Both the position numbers and the translations under genes were made by a program. A model generated the notes under the pieces. That model was not told the origin of the DNA. It saw only the letters and a program-made list of their open reading frames with translations, and did not search any database. This document shows positions 45,836-58,495 of a DNA stretch of 64,000 nucleotides, piece by piece; the first letter of the stretch is position 1, and each line of letters opens with the position of its first letter. This DNA comes from Silurus meridionalis (Eukaryota > Chordata > Actinopteri > Siluriformes > Siluridae), in the NCBI RefSeq assembly GCF_014805685.1, contig NC_060892.1:13791990-13855989 (forward strand). Direction: 5' to 3'.

Positions 45836-46638
45836 GGTCGAGTTAAACATGCTCCTGAGGCTCCAGTGACCAGTGTTCCTGCCCCTCTCCCTCCTTGGAT
45901 CTTCACACTTCTGTGCAGCTCGGACGGTCTCTTAATTCGGAGTAGAACGGGTGCTTTGAGGACGGATTGGACTGTAGTTGGTGTCGGCGGTCTGCTGCAC
46001 TGACTCGGGAGTGCAGTTTGCTTCTGATCATCATCACTGTACCCCACAACATTGTATATCTGCTTCAAATGGACATTTGGTGCAACCCAGATGAGGATGG
46101 GTTCCCTCTTGAGTCTGGTTCCTCTCAAGGTTTCTTCCTTATGCCATCTCGGGGAGTTTTTCCTTGCCACAGTTGCTCATCAGGGACAAACATACTTACA
46201 AAGAACATATTTATGTTTAATCACCACATTATCTGTGTAAAGCTGCTTTGAGACAATATTCATTGTTAAAAGCGCTATACAAATAAAAATGAATTGAATT
46301 GAATTGAATTAATTATATTTGGCCCGCGAGATCAAAGTACGACTCTGTGTGTGCTGCACAGTTTCCATGTTTCCTCCCCGACACACTGTTCCAACTCCGT
46401 GCCCAAGCTGCTCAAACGCTCTCTATGATCGGCATCAAATATCTTTGTGAGCAACTGTTCTCTTTGATGAAGATGAACAAAACACCACTCAGGAGTCTCA
46501 CTGATGAACACCTTCACCCAATCCTGAGGATTTGTCCCAGTTTTTAATTTGGGCCCACTGTGAATTTGAGTTTGACACCCCTCTAAAACATGTCTCTACA
46601 TTTTGAATATATAAAACAAAAGGAGCAGCTTCCTCAGT

Positions 46639-46671
<33 letters not shown>
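46639..46671. repeat. (GA)n microsatellite
   Basis: Sixteen AG/GA dinucleotides just outside the outer hAT element. From here to 47505 I saw no gene or recognisable repeat. Confidence 0.95.
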
Positions 46672-46672
<1 letters not shown>

Positions 46673-47741
46673 GTTCAAAACTCAGGACCGTCGTATAAGA
46701 ACACACAAGACGACCACTAGGGGGAGACATAACATTAAAAATTATGACAGTCATATAACACTTTTATTTTCTTTTGTGACAGCGATTCTTACATTTCGTA
46801 ATATTGAACAGTTTTGGGATCCTCTCATATGTAATGCTTATTGCCTTTGCATTCTTTTCAGATTTTTTTTTTTATTCTTGTCTTGCTATTAGATGTGCTG
46901 TTAGGTTTAATTAATACTTTTACAGAGGGTGGGATCATAACTTGAATATGGTTGGAGTTATATAATGTATATGTTAAATGTTTTAAATGGTGCATTAGTC
47001 AACATTGAAGCACTAAAGTTTAAACAGGTAAAATACAAAGACAATGGAATGACTTTGCCAGTTTGATAAAATAGGTAATGGTGTTAGCGTTTTTGACCTG
47101 TGGCTTATTATGTGAATTAACTAGCTGATAGCCAACATGTGCAACAATAAATGTGAAATTCGTCTGAACCTGATTTCCTAGTATTCTGTAAATACTCATT
47201 TAAGAATTGCTTTACTTTGCATATCCTGAGCAGTCATTTAGATTTAAGGTCATGTGGTAAACCCAGGTTTGTAGAGTATCATGTCTTATGTTTTCTTATC
47301 AGACTTTTTTGGAAGCACATCAAATATCTAACTAGATTCCACCATGTTTTACTTTTTGAATAGCCTGGAATGGGGTGATGGGCATGCCTTTAATGACAGA
47401 CAGATAAAACACAGGATTTTGTACATTTAATTTACCTAAAAACAGGTCTGTAAGATTAAATATCTCTAAAAGGTTGTGTATAGCTGGAATGCTGTAGGTG
47501 TATAATTATATCAACTTGTCAATCAGCAAATATAAGATTGGTGTTGAAACTAAAATCATTAAGCAGTGCGTTGTCATGGCTGCAGCATTAGGCTGAACCG
47601 GATAGCCGTAATCTGTCCTGCATTGGTTCTGGACTTGCTCCAGGGGGATGGGGATGTCGTCAGGAGCCGTGCTGTTCTGGCTGTCTCGTATCTGTTATTG
47701 CAAACAAATAACCAGTAAGTTTAAAATTAAGACGTTGTAAG

Positions 47742-50007
47742 ACTTGTCTCCAAAACGTCGAACATGTGCAGTCCCCTTAATAAAATTGTTTCTAATCTGG
47801 TCCATCCTCGCTACTCCAAATAGAACTCTCAGCATCTTCAACTCTGCTACCTCCAGCTCCACCTCGAGTCTTTTATTCAGTGCTACTGTCTCTAAACCAT
47901 AGCAGGTCTCACCACAGTCCTATAAACTTTTCCTTTCACTCTTGCAGATACCCTTCTATCACAAATCACCCCTGCCACTTTTCTCCACCCACTCCATTCA
48001 CCTGCACTCTATTCCTTACTTCTCTAACACACTCTCCATTACTTTGCACTGCTGACCCCAGTTACCTGAACTCCTCCACCTTCTCCACCTCTTCTCCCTG
48101 CAACCGCACCACTCCACTCCGCAAATAACCCAGTCAGCAAACAAATTTGGCCCAGATTTGGCATTCACCTGGCACAGCTGGCATTCATCCAGCACTGGCA
48201 TACAGCATGTGGGCCAAACATGGCTCGGTTTGGCAGAGGTGGTACTGTTTTTTAAGCGGCTCACAAGACATGGGCCAGATGTCATTTAGGACCAGTTATG
48301 GGTATTTAACTTGGCTGAGACTTCTGGAATCCAGACCTGGTCCACACTAGGACCGTAATTCATTGCGGTATGTAGGCCAAGCAAAAGCTGGTTGTGTGGG
48401 CCGGAGCTGGGCCAAAGAAAAATTGCTATGTGGGAATGTGTCTGTAGTTGTTCAAAGACTGTCATCTCTTCGCTCAGCCTGGCTTCCACTACTGTTTCCC
48501 ATAACTTCATGGTGTGACTGATCATCTTTATTCCTCTGTAATTACTGCAGGTCTGAATATCTCCCTTATTCTTTAAAATTGGTACCAGCACACTCCTTCT
48601 CCATTCCTCAGGCATCCTCTCACCTTCCAGAATGTTGTTGAACAATCTGGTTAAAATCCACTGCCATCTCTCCTAAACATCTCCATGCTGTATGTCATCT
48701 TGTCCAACCAACTTTTCACTCTTCATCCTCTTAATAGCTGCTCTCACTTCCTCCTTACTAAATCTACTTCCTGCTTTACCATCTCCACCTCATCCAACCT
48801 TCTTTCTCTCTAATTTTACTCATTCATCAGCTGCTCAAAATTCTCCCTCCACCTTCACTACACACTCTCCTTACTAATGAACACATTTCCATCTGCATTC
48901 TTTATTGCTCTAACATGCAGCACATCCTTCCCAGCTCAGTCCCTCTGCCTGACCAATCGTTACAAATCCTTTTCTCCTTCTCTACTCTCCTCCTCTTCTT
49001 CCTCACCTCCAAAGCCATCCTACAGACCACCATCTGATGCTGTCTACCTACAGTACACTATCCTCTGCCAACACCTTACAGTCTCCAATCTCTTTCAGGT
49101 TGTATATCCTGCATAGAATATAGTCCACCTGTGTGCACCTCCCTCCACTCTTATACGTCTCCCTTTGCTTCTCCTTTTAAAATAAGTATTTACCACTGCC
49201 ATTTCCATCCTTTTAGCAAAATCTACCACCATCTGCCATTCCACTTTCCTCCTCTTAAAGCCATACCTACGTATCACCTCATCATCACCTCTGTTCTCTT
49301 CACCAACATAGCCATTGAAATCTGCCCCAATCACCAATCTTTCATTCCTAGGTACACTCTCCATCACTTTATCTAACTCACTCCAGAATTCTTCCTTCTC
49401 CTCCATCTCACAACCCACATGTGGAGCAAAAGAACTGATGACATTTATCATTACTACTTCAACTTCCAGCTTCACGTTCATCACCTTATCAGAAACTCTC
49501 TTTACCTCCACTACACTCTTACTGTACTCTTCCCTCAGGTTTACCCCTACACCATGAAATTACAGTTTAATCCCCCCTTCAATGTTGCTGGCCTTACACC
49601 CTTTCCACTTGGTCTTCTGAACACCAACATATCCACCTTTCTCTGCTCCATCATATCAGCTAACTCTCTCCCTTTACCAGTCATAGTACCAACATTTAAA
49701 GTTCCTACCCTAACCTCCACTCTGCTCTTCCTGCTGTCTCTGTAGATGTCTTCCTCCTCTCTTTTTTCCTACTCTGGCCAACACGAGCCTAATTTTTACC
49801 GGTACCCTATTGGCTAACAATACAAGTGGCGGTCAATGGTAACCTTGACCAATCCGCTATTAGACTCTGGTTCATGATCCGCATATTTGATCTGGCACAT
49901 ATTGTACGCTGGATGTCCTTCCTAACGCAACTCTTACCATTTATGAAGGCTTGGGACCGCCACTAAGAGTGCACTGGCATGTGCAACCCTAATGGCTGGG
50001 TCCGAGA
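47742..50007 (-). mobile_element. RTE-like LINE in dipeptidase intron 9, interrupted
   Basis: Same family as 15812-17166 but reaching further 5'. The minus-strand frame 49511-49095 has the endonuclease part (SSFAPHVGCEMEEKEEFWSE, LVIGADFNGYVGEENRGDDE, FKRRSKGRRIRVEGG). 48645-48440 has GERMPEEWRRSVLVPILKNK, NYRGIKMISHTMKLWE. 48128-47742 has the C-terminal region. The central reverse transcriptase is missing: a short foreign element (48129-48433) sits where it should be. The 3' terminus is absent at the left end. Confidence 0.85.
48129..48433. mobile_element. Short unclassified element nested in the LINE
   Basis: It interrupts the LINE sequence. The ends are CCCAGTCAGCA and the inverse of CCCACATAGCA (8 of 11 positions agree). 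The interior repeats 'ggccca' / 'tgggcca' phrases ('tttggcccagatttggca', 'catgtgggccaaacatggc'). No coding frame. Probably a small non-autonomous DNA element. Confidence 0.5.
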
Positions 50008-50375
50008 AACGACTATAAAATATTTCTGCATTAATGCACCTCTACATGAATCTACATTTTAACTTGATACAGTGCTCTTTTAGTCTGCATCATCACAAAT
50101 AGCATCACTCTTTGACACTCTTAACACTTGGGTGATCTCAGTCAGAGTGTTTTAACACTTGGGAGGAGGTGCAGAACACAACCATGCTTTTCCTTTGCTC
50201 TCTATTCATATATTCTTTGAACAATATATTGTTTGTATGGAGAATACACTGACATCAACAGTGTAAATCGACATGTACTAACTTCCATTCAACTTACATG
50301 AAGTTTAATAAAATCAGTGTTTTAAATAAACACTGTTTAAACAAGCCAATGAATGGAAAATGTATTGATAAAGGA

Positions 50376-50506
<131 letters not shown>

Positions 50507-50758
50507 TGTGCTTGCTCTATTTTTACCGCTTCAACAGCCTTAAACACTCTAATGAGGTTTCTTCCAAGAGCGTCTTTGACCTCATCATCTGTCCAGCCAC
50601 GTTTTAGCAGTTCAGCTACCAGGTCAGGATACTTGGAAACATCCTCCAGACCAGTTGGCAATCTAGACAATTGTACACATGTTTTTTTAAGCATGTGTGT
50701 GTACTTGTACAGTATGAGTTGATCAGAATTATAAAATAAATATTATATATACACAGGG

Positions 50759-50820
50759 TGAAGGTGAAGGTGTGACTATATAAAGAACCAGTCAAAAGTT
50801 TGGTCACACCTTCACCTTCA
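50759..50820. repeat. 18-bp perfect hairpin at a Tc1-like terminus
   Basis: 'tgaaggtgaaggtgtgac' (50759-50776) and its exact inverse (50803-50820) are separated by 26 nt that include 'agtcaaaagtttg', a Tc1-type terminal motif. Confidence 0.9.
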
Positions 50821-51900
50821 GTGGTTGTCCTTTATTTTTATTATTTTCAACAATGTACATTAACACTGAAAGCATCCATACTATGAAAGAACATATGGAC
50901 ATATATAAACAAATATAACAGCAACCCAGTGTTAAACATCCCAGAATATGTTTTAGATTTATGAATAACTTTGATGACCGCTTGGCAATCTCATGGCATT
51001 TTTTTTTTTTATCAGATTCACAAAAACGACTGTACAAATTATTTTTTTGGTAAAACATCAATTGCTATGATGAAACAGGCTTTAATGAGGAAAGTTACCA
51101 GAGAAAGAAAGGCCAAGAGCTTCCTCTGCTACAGAAGATGTTTATTAGAATTACCAGCTTTAGAAACTGCTGATTTACAGCACCCTAAAGCCCACATGAA
51201 TGCTTCTACTAGTTCAATTGGCAGACATATTTCAACAGTCACTGTTGAACGAAGGCAGTCAGGGGATACTCCCTTCATAGTCAAATTGCAGCAATTAAAC
51301 CTTTACTTTGGGAAAAAAATCCAAGCAGATGAGACTTGCTTGGACCAAAAAACACAAGAAATGGACATCAGATAAGTGAAAAACTGATGAGCCCAAATGT
51401 GAGATTTTTGGGTTCTAACCACCTTGTCTTAGATGCAGTGAGGGTGACAGATGATTCCTAAATGTGTGAAACATGGAGAAGGAGATGTGACAGTGTGGGG
51501 GTGCTTTGCTGTGACAGTGTTGGTGATTAATCAAATCCAGTTGAGATAGTTTGGGATGAGTTAGACTGGCGAGTGAAGGGAAATCAACTAACAAGCATTC
51601 AGCACCTCTGGGAACTTATCAAAAATCAAAAATTACTACTTCTAACTAAGTAACTAAGACATTGATAAGAGTGTGCAAAGCTGTCATCAAAGCAATAAGT
51701 GGCTACTATGAAGATATATCCCTTGGACAAAAAAAAAACCCCATATTGAATTCTTGCTTATGGCTGAATAGAGAAGCTGTCACAGGTTGCAAAAGACCAG
51801 AAAACATGGCAAGAAGGTGACACAAAACACTGTTGCCAAACTTATTAACAAATTCTAACAAACTAGAAGACCATTATTTGGCTCTGATTATTTGAATTAT
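50790..51900 (+). mobile_element. Decayed Tc1-like transposon in dipeptidase intron 8
   Basis: It begins with a Tc1-type terminus ('cagtcaaaagtttggtcaca'). Scattered plus-strand phrases recall a Tc1 transposase and its flanks. 'ccaaatgtgagatttttggg' is near 51394-51413, 'cagtgtgggggtgctttgct' near 51492, and around 51550-51610 a VWDELDWRVKGNQLTS-like frame. Stops and shifts are everywhere; the far terminus is not clear. Confidence 0.65.
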
Positions 51901-52889
51901 TTGAACTATTGAAACTATAATGCATTAGAGCAAGTGTATCACTGTAAGAATTTTCCTTAGCACATATTTCAGTATTTAATGATTTTCAAGTCAAGATTTG
52001 TGTGCACGTGTTATCTCTACTCTAATATTCCCTAATATTCTCAGTTCCCCAGTGCACGTTCCAATTGTTGGATGATTTAATGTGTGGGGAATGCTTTGAT
52101 ATTTTCTTTTCTCTAGCACAAAAAACAGGATGAATTGCTGTTGCAGTCACTATCACAACATGAAGTAATATTCTTTTGGTCAAGACCTCAACAAGGAACA
52201 ACAAAAAAATGAAGTCTAAGACATAGAGTTTGTTATTATCTAGATCAAGAATCCTTTTGCCCACATATTTTAAAGCCTCTTATCTTAGCATCATGTGTCT
52301 TAGATCTTATCTTCAGAGATTTGAAGGTTTAAGTATGCACATAAAGGTTGATGTTTTGCCAGCGTGTCAAGAGCGTTACTGGAACAATGGGTTTTCACAG
52401 TTATATTTTACCACTTGTGTGGGTTCAAAACTGTCACGCACGAAACATGAGATTATTTACATTACAATTTGAAGAGTTTTAATTTATGAAAATACAAGTA
52501 TAACAAAATAACAGAGTTCCTCATGCTCCTCACCATGAAACTCTGGTATTTTGTTTATACATACATTTAATTGCACTTTTAGGTTAATTATTGTTTTTAA
52601 TAATTTTTGTAATGTTATAAATAATTATAAAAATCTTGTTTAGGCATTGCTTCTGTGTTTAGGCATCTGACTGCCTCAGATATTTTGGAGGTTGCTTTTT
52701 TCAATTAATCTATGCTCCAACCATATTCTCAGTCTCAGCTGAAGTTAAACTGCACAGTGTTTTGCATTACATTAAATTAATGGCATATTAGGTACAAATT
52801 ATGGCATTTATAAGTGCTTTTGATAAATAACTCGATAAAGTGCTCACTAAATAACTGTATGTGTTACTGAGCTGATACAAATCTGACTC

Positions 52890-54414
52890 AAACTCAAGCC
52901 TACACGCAAAACTCATTTTGATTCACACACCAATATCAATATCTGAAAAGTTTCAGTCAGGTTTAGGCCCCATCATAGCACAGAAACTGCTTTAGTTAAA
53001 ATCACTAATGACCTGTTTTTAGCTTCAGACCAGGGCGACATCTTTCTGTTAGTTTTACTAGATCTTAGTGCTGCATTCGACACTATAGATCCTGATCTTC
53101 TCCTAGATCGCTTACAAATTACATCGGCATTCAGGGACAGACATTAAGCTGGTATAAATTCTACCTGTCTGATCGTTACTATTTTGTAGAAATATTGCTA
53201 AACTAAGAAACATGTTATCTATATCTAATGCAGAGAAGCTCGCCCATGCGTTCATGACCTCCAGACTGCACTATTGTAATGCATTACTAGGTGGATGTCT
53301 TGCATCATTAATAAACAAGCTACAGTTAGTCCAGAATGCAGCAGCCAGAGTTCTTACATGGTCGAGAAAATATGAGCATATAACCCCAATCTTATTATCC
53401 ATACACTGGCTACCGGTTAAGTTTCGAATCGACTACAAACTACTGCTACTTCCTTACAAAACACTAAATAGTTTAGCTCCCAATTATCTATCCAGTCTTC
53501 TAACACGCTAAAATCCATCAAGCTCACAAAAATGTCAAAACTCCGGGCTTCTAGTAGTTCCTAGAATAGCAAAGTCCACTAAAGATGGTAGAGCATTCTC
53601 ACATTTAGCGCCTAAACTCTGGAATAGTCTTCCTGACAGTGTTCGGGGCTCAGACACACTCTCCCAGTTTAAGTGCAGATTAAAAACGTATCTTTTTAGA
53701 AAAGCCTACACATAACACACATCACATCATAACTTTGTGCTCCAGAACATCTGATCACATGTACATTATCAACTTGTGCTGTTAATATCATGAAGAGCAG
53801 CTACGCTAATTCCTCTCCAGTGCTTCTCTTTCTCTCCCCATCCCGAGGCATCCTGAGGTTGCTCCAGCCCCAGTCACGTCTCACCTCATGAAGATTTTGA
53901 ACCTTTAAAGAAGTAGATGCCGCAAACATCATGAAACATCTAGAGACGTACCAGTGCCAATTGGATCTCACTTCATGTGGAGTTTGGACACTGGACATCC
54001 TTGAGTGTTTAAAGGTTCTGGCTGGTGTTGGATCTATGATGATTGCAATTATTAAGCTATTTTATGAGTTGCCCTGTAGCTCCTAATTTTAGAACCACAA
54101 GTGACTGTAAAAGACTGTAGAAAGAACATAACTCATAATCTTACACTCCAGTGCGAATGTTAGTTCTCACTCTCCAGTGTTCTGCATTGTTTAAAGATTT
54201 ATAATCATACTCTTGATGTCACCCAAATGAGGATGGGTTCCGCTTTTTAATCTGGTTCCTCTCAAGTTTTCTTCCTCATAACATCTAAGGGAGTTTTTCC
54301 TTGCCCCAGTCGCCATGGCTGCTCATCTGGGATAAATGCACACCATTTACCTTAACTCTTAAAATTCTGTAAAGCTGTGAACAGTGCTATAGAAATAAAC
54401 TTGACTTGACTTGT
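52890..54414 (+). mobile_element. LINE-A copy with internal deletion, in dipeptidase intron 8
   Basis: 52920-53150 encodes a middle RT piece ([26 protein letters not shown], the first catalytic aspartate region). At about 53190 it jumps to the C-terminal part ([57 protein letters not shown]), so the FADD box is deleted. The 3' UTR ends in AATAAA and a (CTTGA)n tail at 54414. Confidence 0.85.
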
Positions 54415-54439
54415 ATATATTTACAAGTAGACTTTTTTT

Positions 54440-54737
54440 CACAGTCCTCTTTTGCACATTGTACTGTATAACACATTATAAAGTAGGTTTACTGGAGGTG
54501 CTATTTTGTGTCTGCACTTTTTGCACCAGGTTGCACACGATTAACTTTATGTGACTAGGACAACTAACTTTAGTTCTTAGCTCTGTGTTCTGTACTGCAG
54601 CTCTACGTTGTGTGACGTAACTCTATGTTGTTTTATGTAGCACTAGGGTTCTGGAGGAACGTTGTCTTATTTCACTGTGTACTGCATCAGCTATATATGT
54701 TTGAAATGGCAATATGAGCTTCTTGACTTGACTTCTT
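54440..54737 (+). mobile_element. LINE-B 3' tail
   Basis: The inverse of LINE-B 3' UTR at 41500-41780: 'tttgcaccaggttgcac', 'ctagggttctggaggaacgt', 'actgtgtactgcatc', then a TTGACTTGACTT tail. It directly follows the LINE-A copy. Confidence 0.75.
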
Positions 54738-57700
54738 GACTTTGTCTTACCCTGCGTATATCCACAACTGACTCCTCCAACATCATGTGGTTGCTTTCTC
54801 TGGCTCATCTACATACAAGCCTTGGCTCATATAAAAAAAATCAAACTTTCCTGACACTTGCTTACCTGTCCACACCGTCATAATCACCACCAAAACCCAC
54901 AATGCTGGAACCAAATTCTTTCTTGATGTGGTCAAAGTGATCTTTATATGGAAAAAATAAGGAAGTATGTTAAATATCTGGTGGTTTTAAATATATTAGA
55001 TCCTCGTTGTTTGTGTCTGACTCACCAGCTACATTTGAGATGCTTGCCTTCGGGCCACATGTGACATATTCATTGTAGAAATTCACCATTACAATACCGT
55101 TCTTGTCTTTCTGTAACAACAGGAAGCATGGTGCGGTTTCACTGACACAATGACTGGCTTTTATAAAGTATCGTAATTAGCAATAAAGTGCCAGTAACTG
55201 GGTTGTTAAACAAAAGACCGCAACACCATCCATCTTATTCTATTCCTGCTGGTCAGATGGATGAATTTCTTACTTTGTCAGCTGAAGCAATCACATGAAC
55301 ACTAATACACTCTTTTAAATCGCAAGCTTAATGTCTCTTACCACTTTCTGAAGGATGTAATCTGGGACATTTCTCTTGTGAGGACAGATGCTGTAGGCAG
55401 AAGAGTGGCTGAAGATGATGGGTGCTTTGGAGATCTCCAGCACCTGGTTCATCACTTGTTCAGGCACATGTGCCAGGTCCACCATCATGCCCATGCGATT
55501 CATTTCACCAATCAGACGCTTCAAAAAAGAGATTCAAAAAGTAATGTTTCACCTTGAAGAGTCATTATGATAGCAAATATAGCATTATAATAGCAATAAA
55601 CTTTACTTCCACCAAACCCTCCAGATAAAAACTATATATAAAAGGAATCAAAAGTGAAATGTTGACAAAAACAAAACAAATAAGCTAATACATAACAATT
55701 CACATAAGTTACAAAAAAAAAACCTAGTAAAAATGTAAGTAAAAATAATCTACAGCAAAAACAGAAAATGTAAAAGTTAGAAAATGTTCATTTAAAAACA
55801 AAAGAGAAATTGAACAAAAGTGCAATACAATGGAAGCTGAACAAATATAGCTAAATAATAGATTACATTTTATCTTTTTATAAAAAACTAAATCATAAGG
55901 ATGCTATTAAAAACAAGTAAATAAAATATAAATAGATAAACGCATACTGTAGCTAAATAACAAAATAGTAATCATTACAAATTAAATGCTGGAATCAAGT
56001 AGATCAAGTAAGCAACAAATCTAAAAACATGTTTAAAAAAAATTTAAATAATAATACAATTCTTGTAAAATAGTAAGTATAATAAGAACTTTGAACCTAA
56101 AGTAATAATTTTTCTGTTTAATACAAGAAAAATAGAAGTATTAGATAATCTTTTAGGTCTTGTACAGTATGTGTACATTATTTGATCTGCATGGCATAAA
56201 CTAATGTAATGTTATAACCAGATATAAGATTATAACCAGACTCTAAAATCCTAAAAAGGAGTGTTTCATCAAAGTTAAATGATTTGTGTAACTGAATCAC
56301 ATGCTGAAGGATTGTATTTTTCAGCGCTGTAATCTCATACTTATCCAGATAAGGAACAACCCATGAGTTGTTCAAGTGGTGCAATAGCAAATCAGGGTGA
56401 TATACTTACCTTGCCAAATGCACTCAGGCCATTGTGCTTCACAGGATCTGAGCCTGTATCCACCAGCCAGTTATCTGCCCTGGAAAATTAAACATGTTTA
56501 ATATCATCACAGAATTGCAGTGTTAGAGTATGTAACCAATACTCATGTAGAAATGAGGTTCTGTTTCAGTGAAAGCCTGATCTTATAAATAAACACAGGG
56601 CCCTTCCTATAATGCATATAAATGTTTAAGCAGGTATTGGTGGTATTGTGCCAATGGAAAACAGAAATGTCAATTATGAAGAATTTCTGTGATGTAAGTA
56701 AAGGCAATTTAAGTCCTGATATTGATCAAAACTTGACTGTTTTCACAATATGTTTACAGCTTAGAAGAAGCAATGAATAGTTTATAAGTAATTAAGAGGT
56801 TGAGAAATTTACCAGGGTGTGCTGCAGCTGTGTGTAAGAGTTAGATAGCGTACTCCCAGCTGATACATGGTGCGCAAGGTTCCCATACTGCTGTCTATGG
56901 AGTGACCTCCTTCCACGCCGATTAGACATGCTGTCTTATTGTTGGCAAAGGCATCCAGTATGTCTGGAATTGGGAAACAAATGTTGTTATATTAAAAGCA
57001 ATGTTACAAAGTTCTAGTAAGATTCTGTTCATCATTATACCTCAGTGTTGCTGAACTGATTTCGCTAATTATTTTCTCTGACAGCTAATTCGCTATGACA
57101 ATACCTAGCTCTAGCAGTTCTATAGTTCTAGCTGCAATCTAAATGACTGCATTAATTTGCAATTTGCATTAATTGCCTTTTTTTTATATGTTAACATTTA
57201 TGAAGTGAAAGGTCATTCACAGGAATGTGTATGGTATATGTTCCACATAAAACCTTAGAAAAAAATTAAGAAAAATAAAAAAGTATGATATTTAAACGTC
57301 ATTGTGTCAGTAGCATTAAACATTTAATTTCAAACATTTCATTTTCTTCAACATTTATACTGTCCATTTCCAGTTTCATAACAACCTGCATTTTTTAAAT
57401 AAGAGTTATATTGTTATAAGTATTAAGAGAATTGCTTATATGCTAGTAAAATATAATAACATTTAATCTGTGTTTGAGAGAAGAATGTTGCATTACCTTG
57501 ACTACTGGCTGCAAACGTAAACTCTTTTGCATATTTGTTGCACATTCGTAACATCGATTTGCTCCAAGGTCTGTCTAACAGCATCTTTATACTGAGTTTC
57601 ACATGGGACATATGCAGCCCAGAACTGCACAACAACAGATACACAGAGGTGGTAAGTAAAAAACAGAACAATATAATAACATTAAAAATGTTAAAGCCGC

Positions 57701-58204
57701 TGTCTTTTTTTTTTTTTTCCCTTTTCACTTGCTTTACTAGTTTTATAATTTTTAGCTGTACTTGAACCATTACCAGGGGTTTTTGAATTTTTTTTACTTA
57801 AGCAATTTAACTACTTTTGTACATAAATATTTTAATACTGTACCTGTGCTGCTAGGTGTCCATCTTTAATCTTAGGAATGTTGGTGTGCGTGGATTGAAG
57901 TTGTACAGGTCCACTGTATTTAGCTGACTGTTAAACTGTCTCATCAGTTGCTATGGCAAATCATTGTGTCTGTGAGATGTCAGAATATACATTTTGATTA
58001 TATTGTAATATCCATAAACATAAAGATCATCTTTTTTACTATGGTCTACCTGATTTTGTAATGAAAAGTAGTAGTGAGCTTTTCTTACCCATCTATTAAT
58101 GGGGTCTCAGACATCAGCCTCAGTGCTCGCTCTTTGTATTCATTTGCTTTGGAAGTCAATGTAAAAGCCAAGATAATCAAGCATATATCCCTGATGCACA
58201 TCAT

Positions 58205-58495
58205 GTCACCCAGAAATACTCCGGATGCAATACTCCTGTGTCTTGCTTTAGTGCCGTGTGTCTGGGACTTCTTGGCATGAAAACAAAATTATCGTTAAAG
58301 TTTAACAGTTTTTAATTGCCTATGGAAAGAGCATTTTGTATATGACCTTTGTAAATTTGAAGTATGGTAAATGTATATAAAAAACTATTGTGTCCTGTGA
58401 AAGAGTTCATATTAACAGGGTGCACATCTTTGGAAAATTATACAAAATGCTTTATAATGTTATTTTCTATATTATGGACAACAACAGTATTTATA
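58205..58495. other. 5' flank of the dipeptidase gene
   Basis: Immediate upstream DNA of the damaged dipeptidase, AT-rich. No TATA box or other promoter element could be assigned with confidence. Confidence 0.4.

Larger units (their letters stand above)
41191..46310 (+). mobile_element. LINE-A (CR1/L2-like) split by LINE-B
   Basis: The plus-strand reverse transcriptase reads up to 41480 (LLLGPHAARSKL, VSACTAVKDLGVIIDPSLSF, AEKLVHAFV). It resumes at 45049 ([66 protein letters not shown]). Its 3' UTR ends in AATAAA plus a (GAATT)n tail near 46310. It is 5'-truncated and sits inside the outer hAT. Confidence 0.88.
41165..46580 (+). mobile_element. Outer hAT element holding two nested LINEs
   Basis: The left terminus CAGGGGTGTCAAACTCA lies at 41165, and its inverse TGAGTTTGACACCC ends at 46580. 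The flanks are ctctaaag (41157-41164) and ctctaaaa (46581-46588), an 8-bp duplication with one mismatch. After the nested LINEs the hAT resumes at about 46310 with 'aattatatttggcccgcgag', matching the left arm of the hAT at 37393. It then encodes FPDTLFQLRAQAAQTLSM-type sequence (here PCFLPDTLFQLRAQAAQTLS) and YLCEQLFSLMKMNKTPLRS, the C-terminal hAT dimerisation region. Confidence 0.85.

Noticed and set aside
57497..58204. Functional dipeptidase by skipping exons 2 and 3
   Set aside because: Joining exon 1 (two leftover bases) to exon 4 (two leading bases) breaks the frame, and exon 2 carries the HND zinc ligands.
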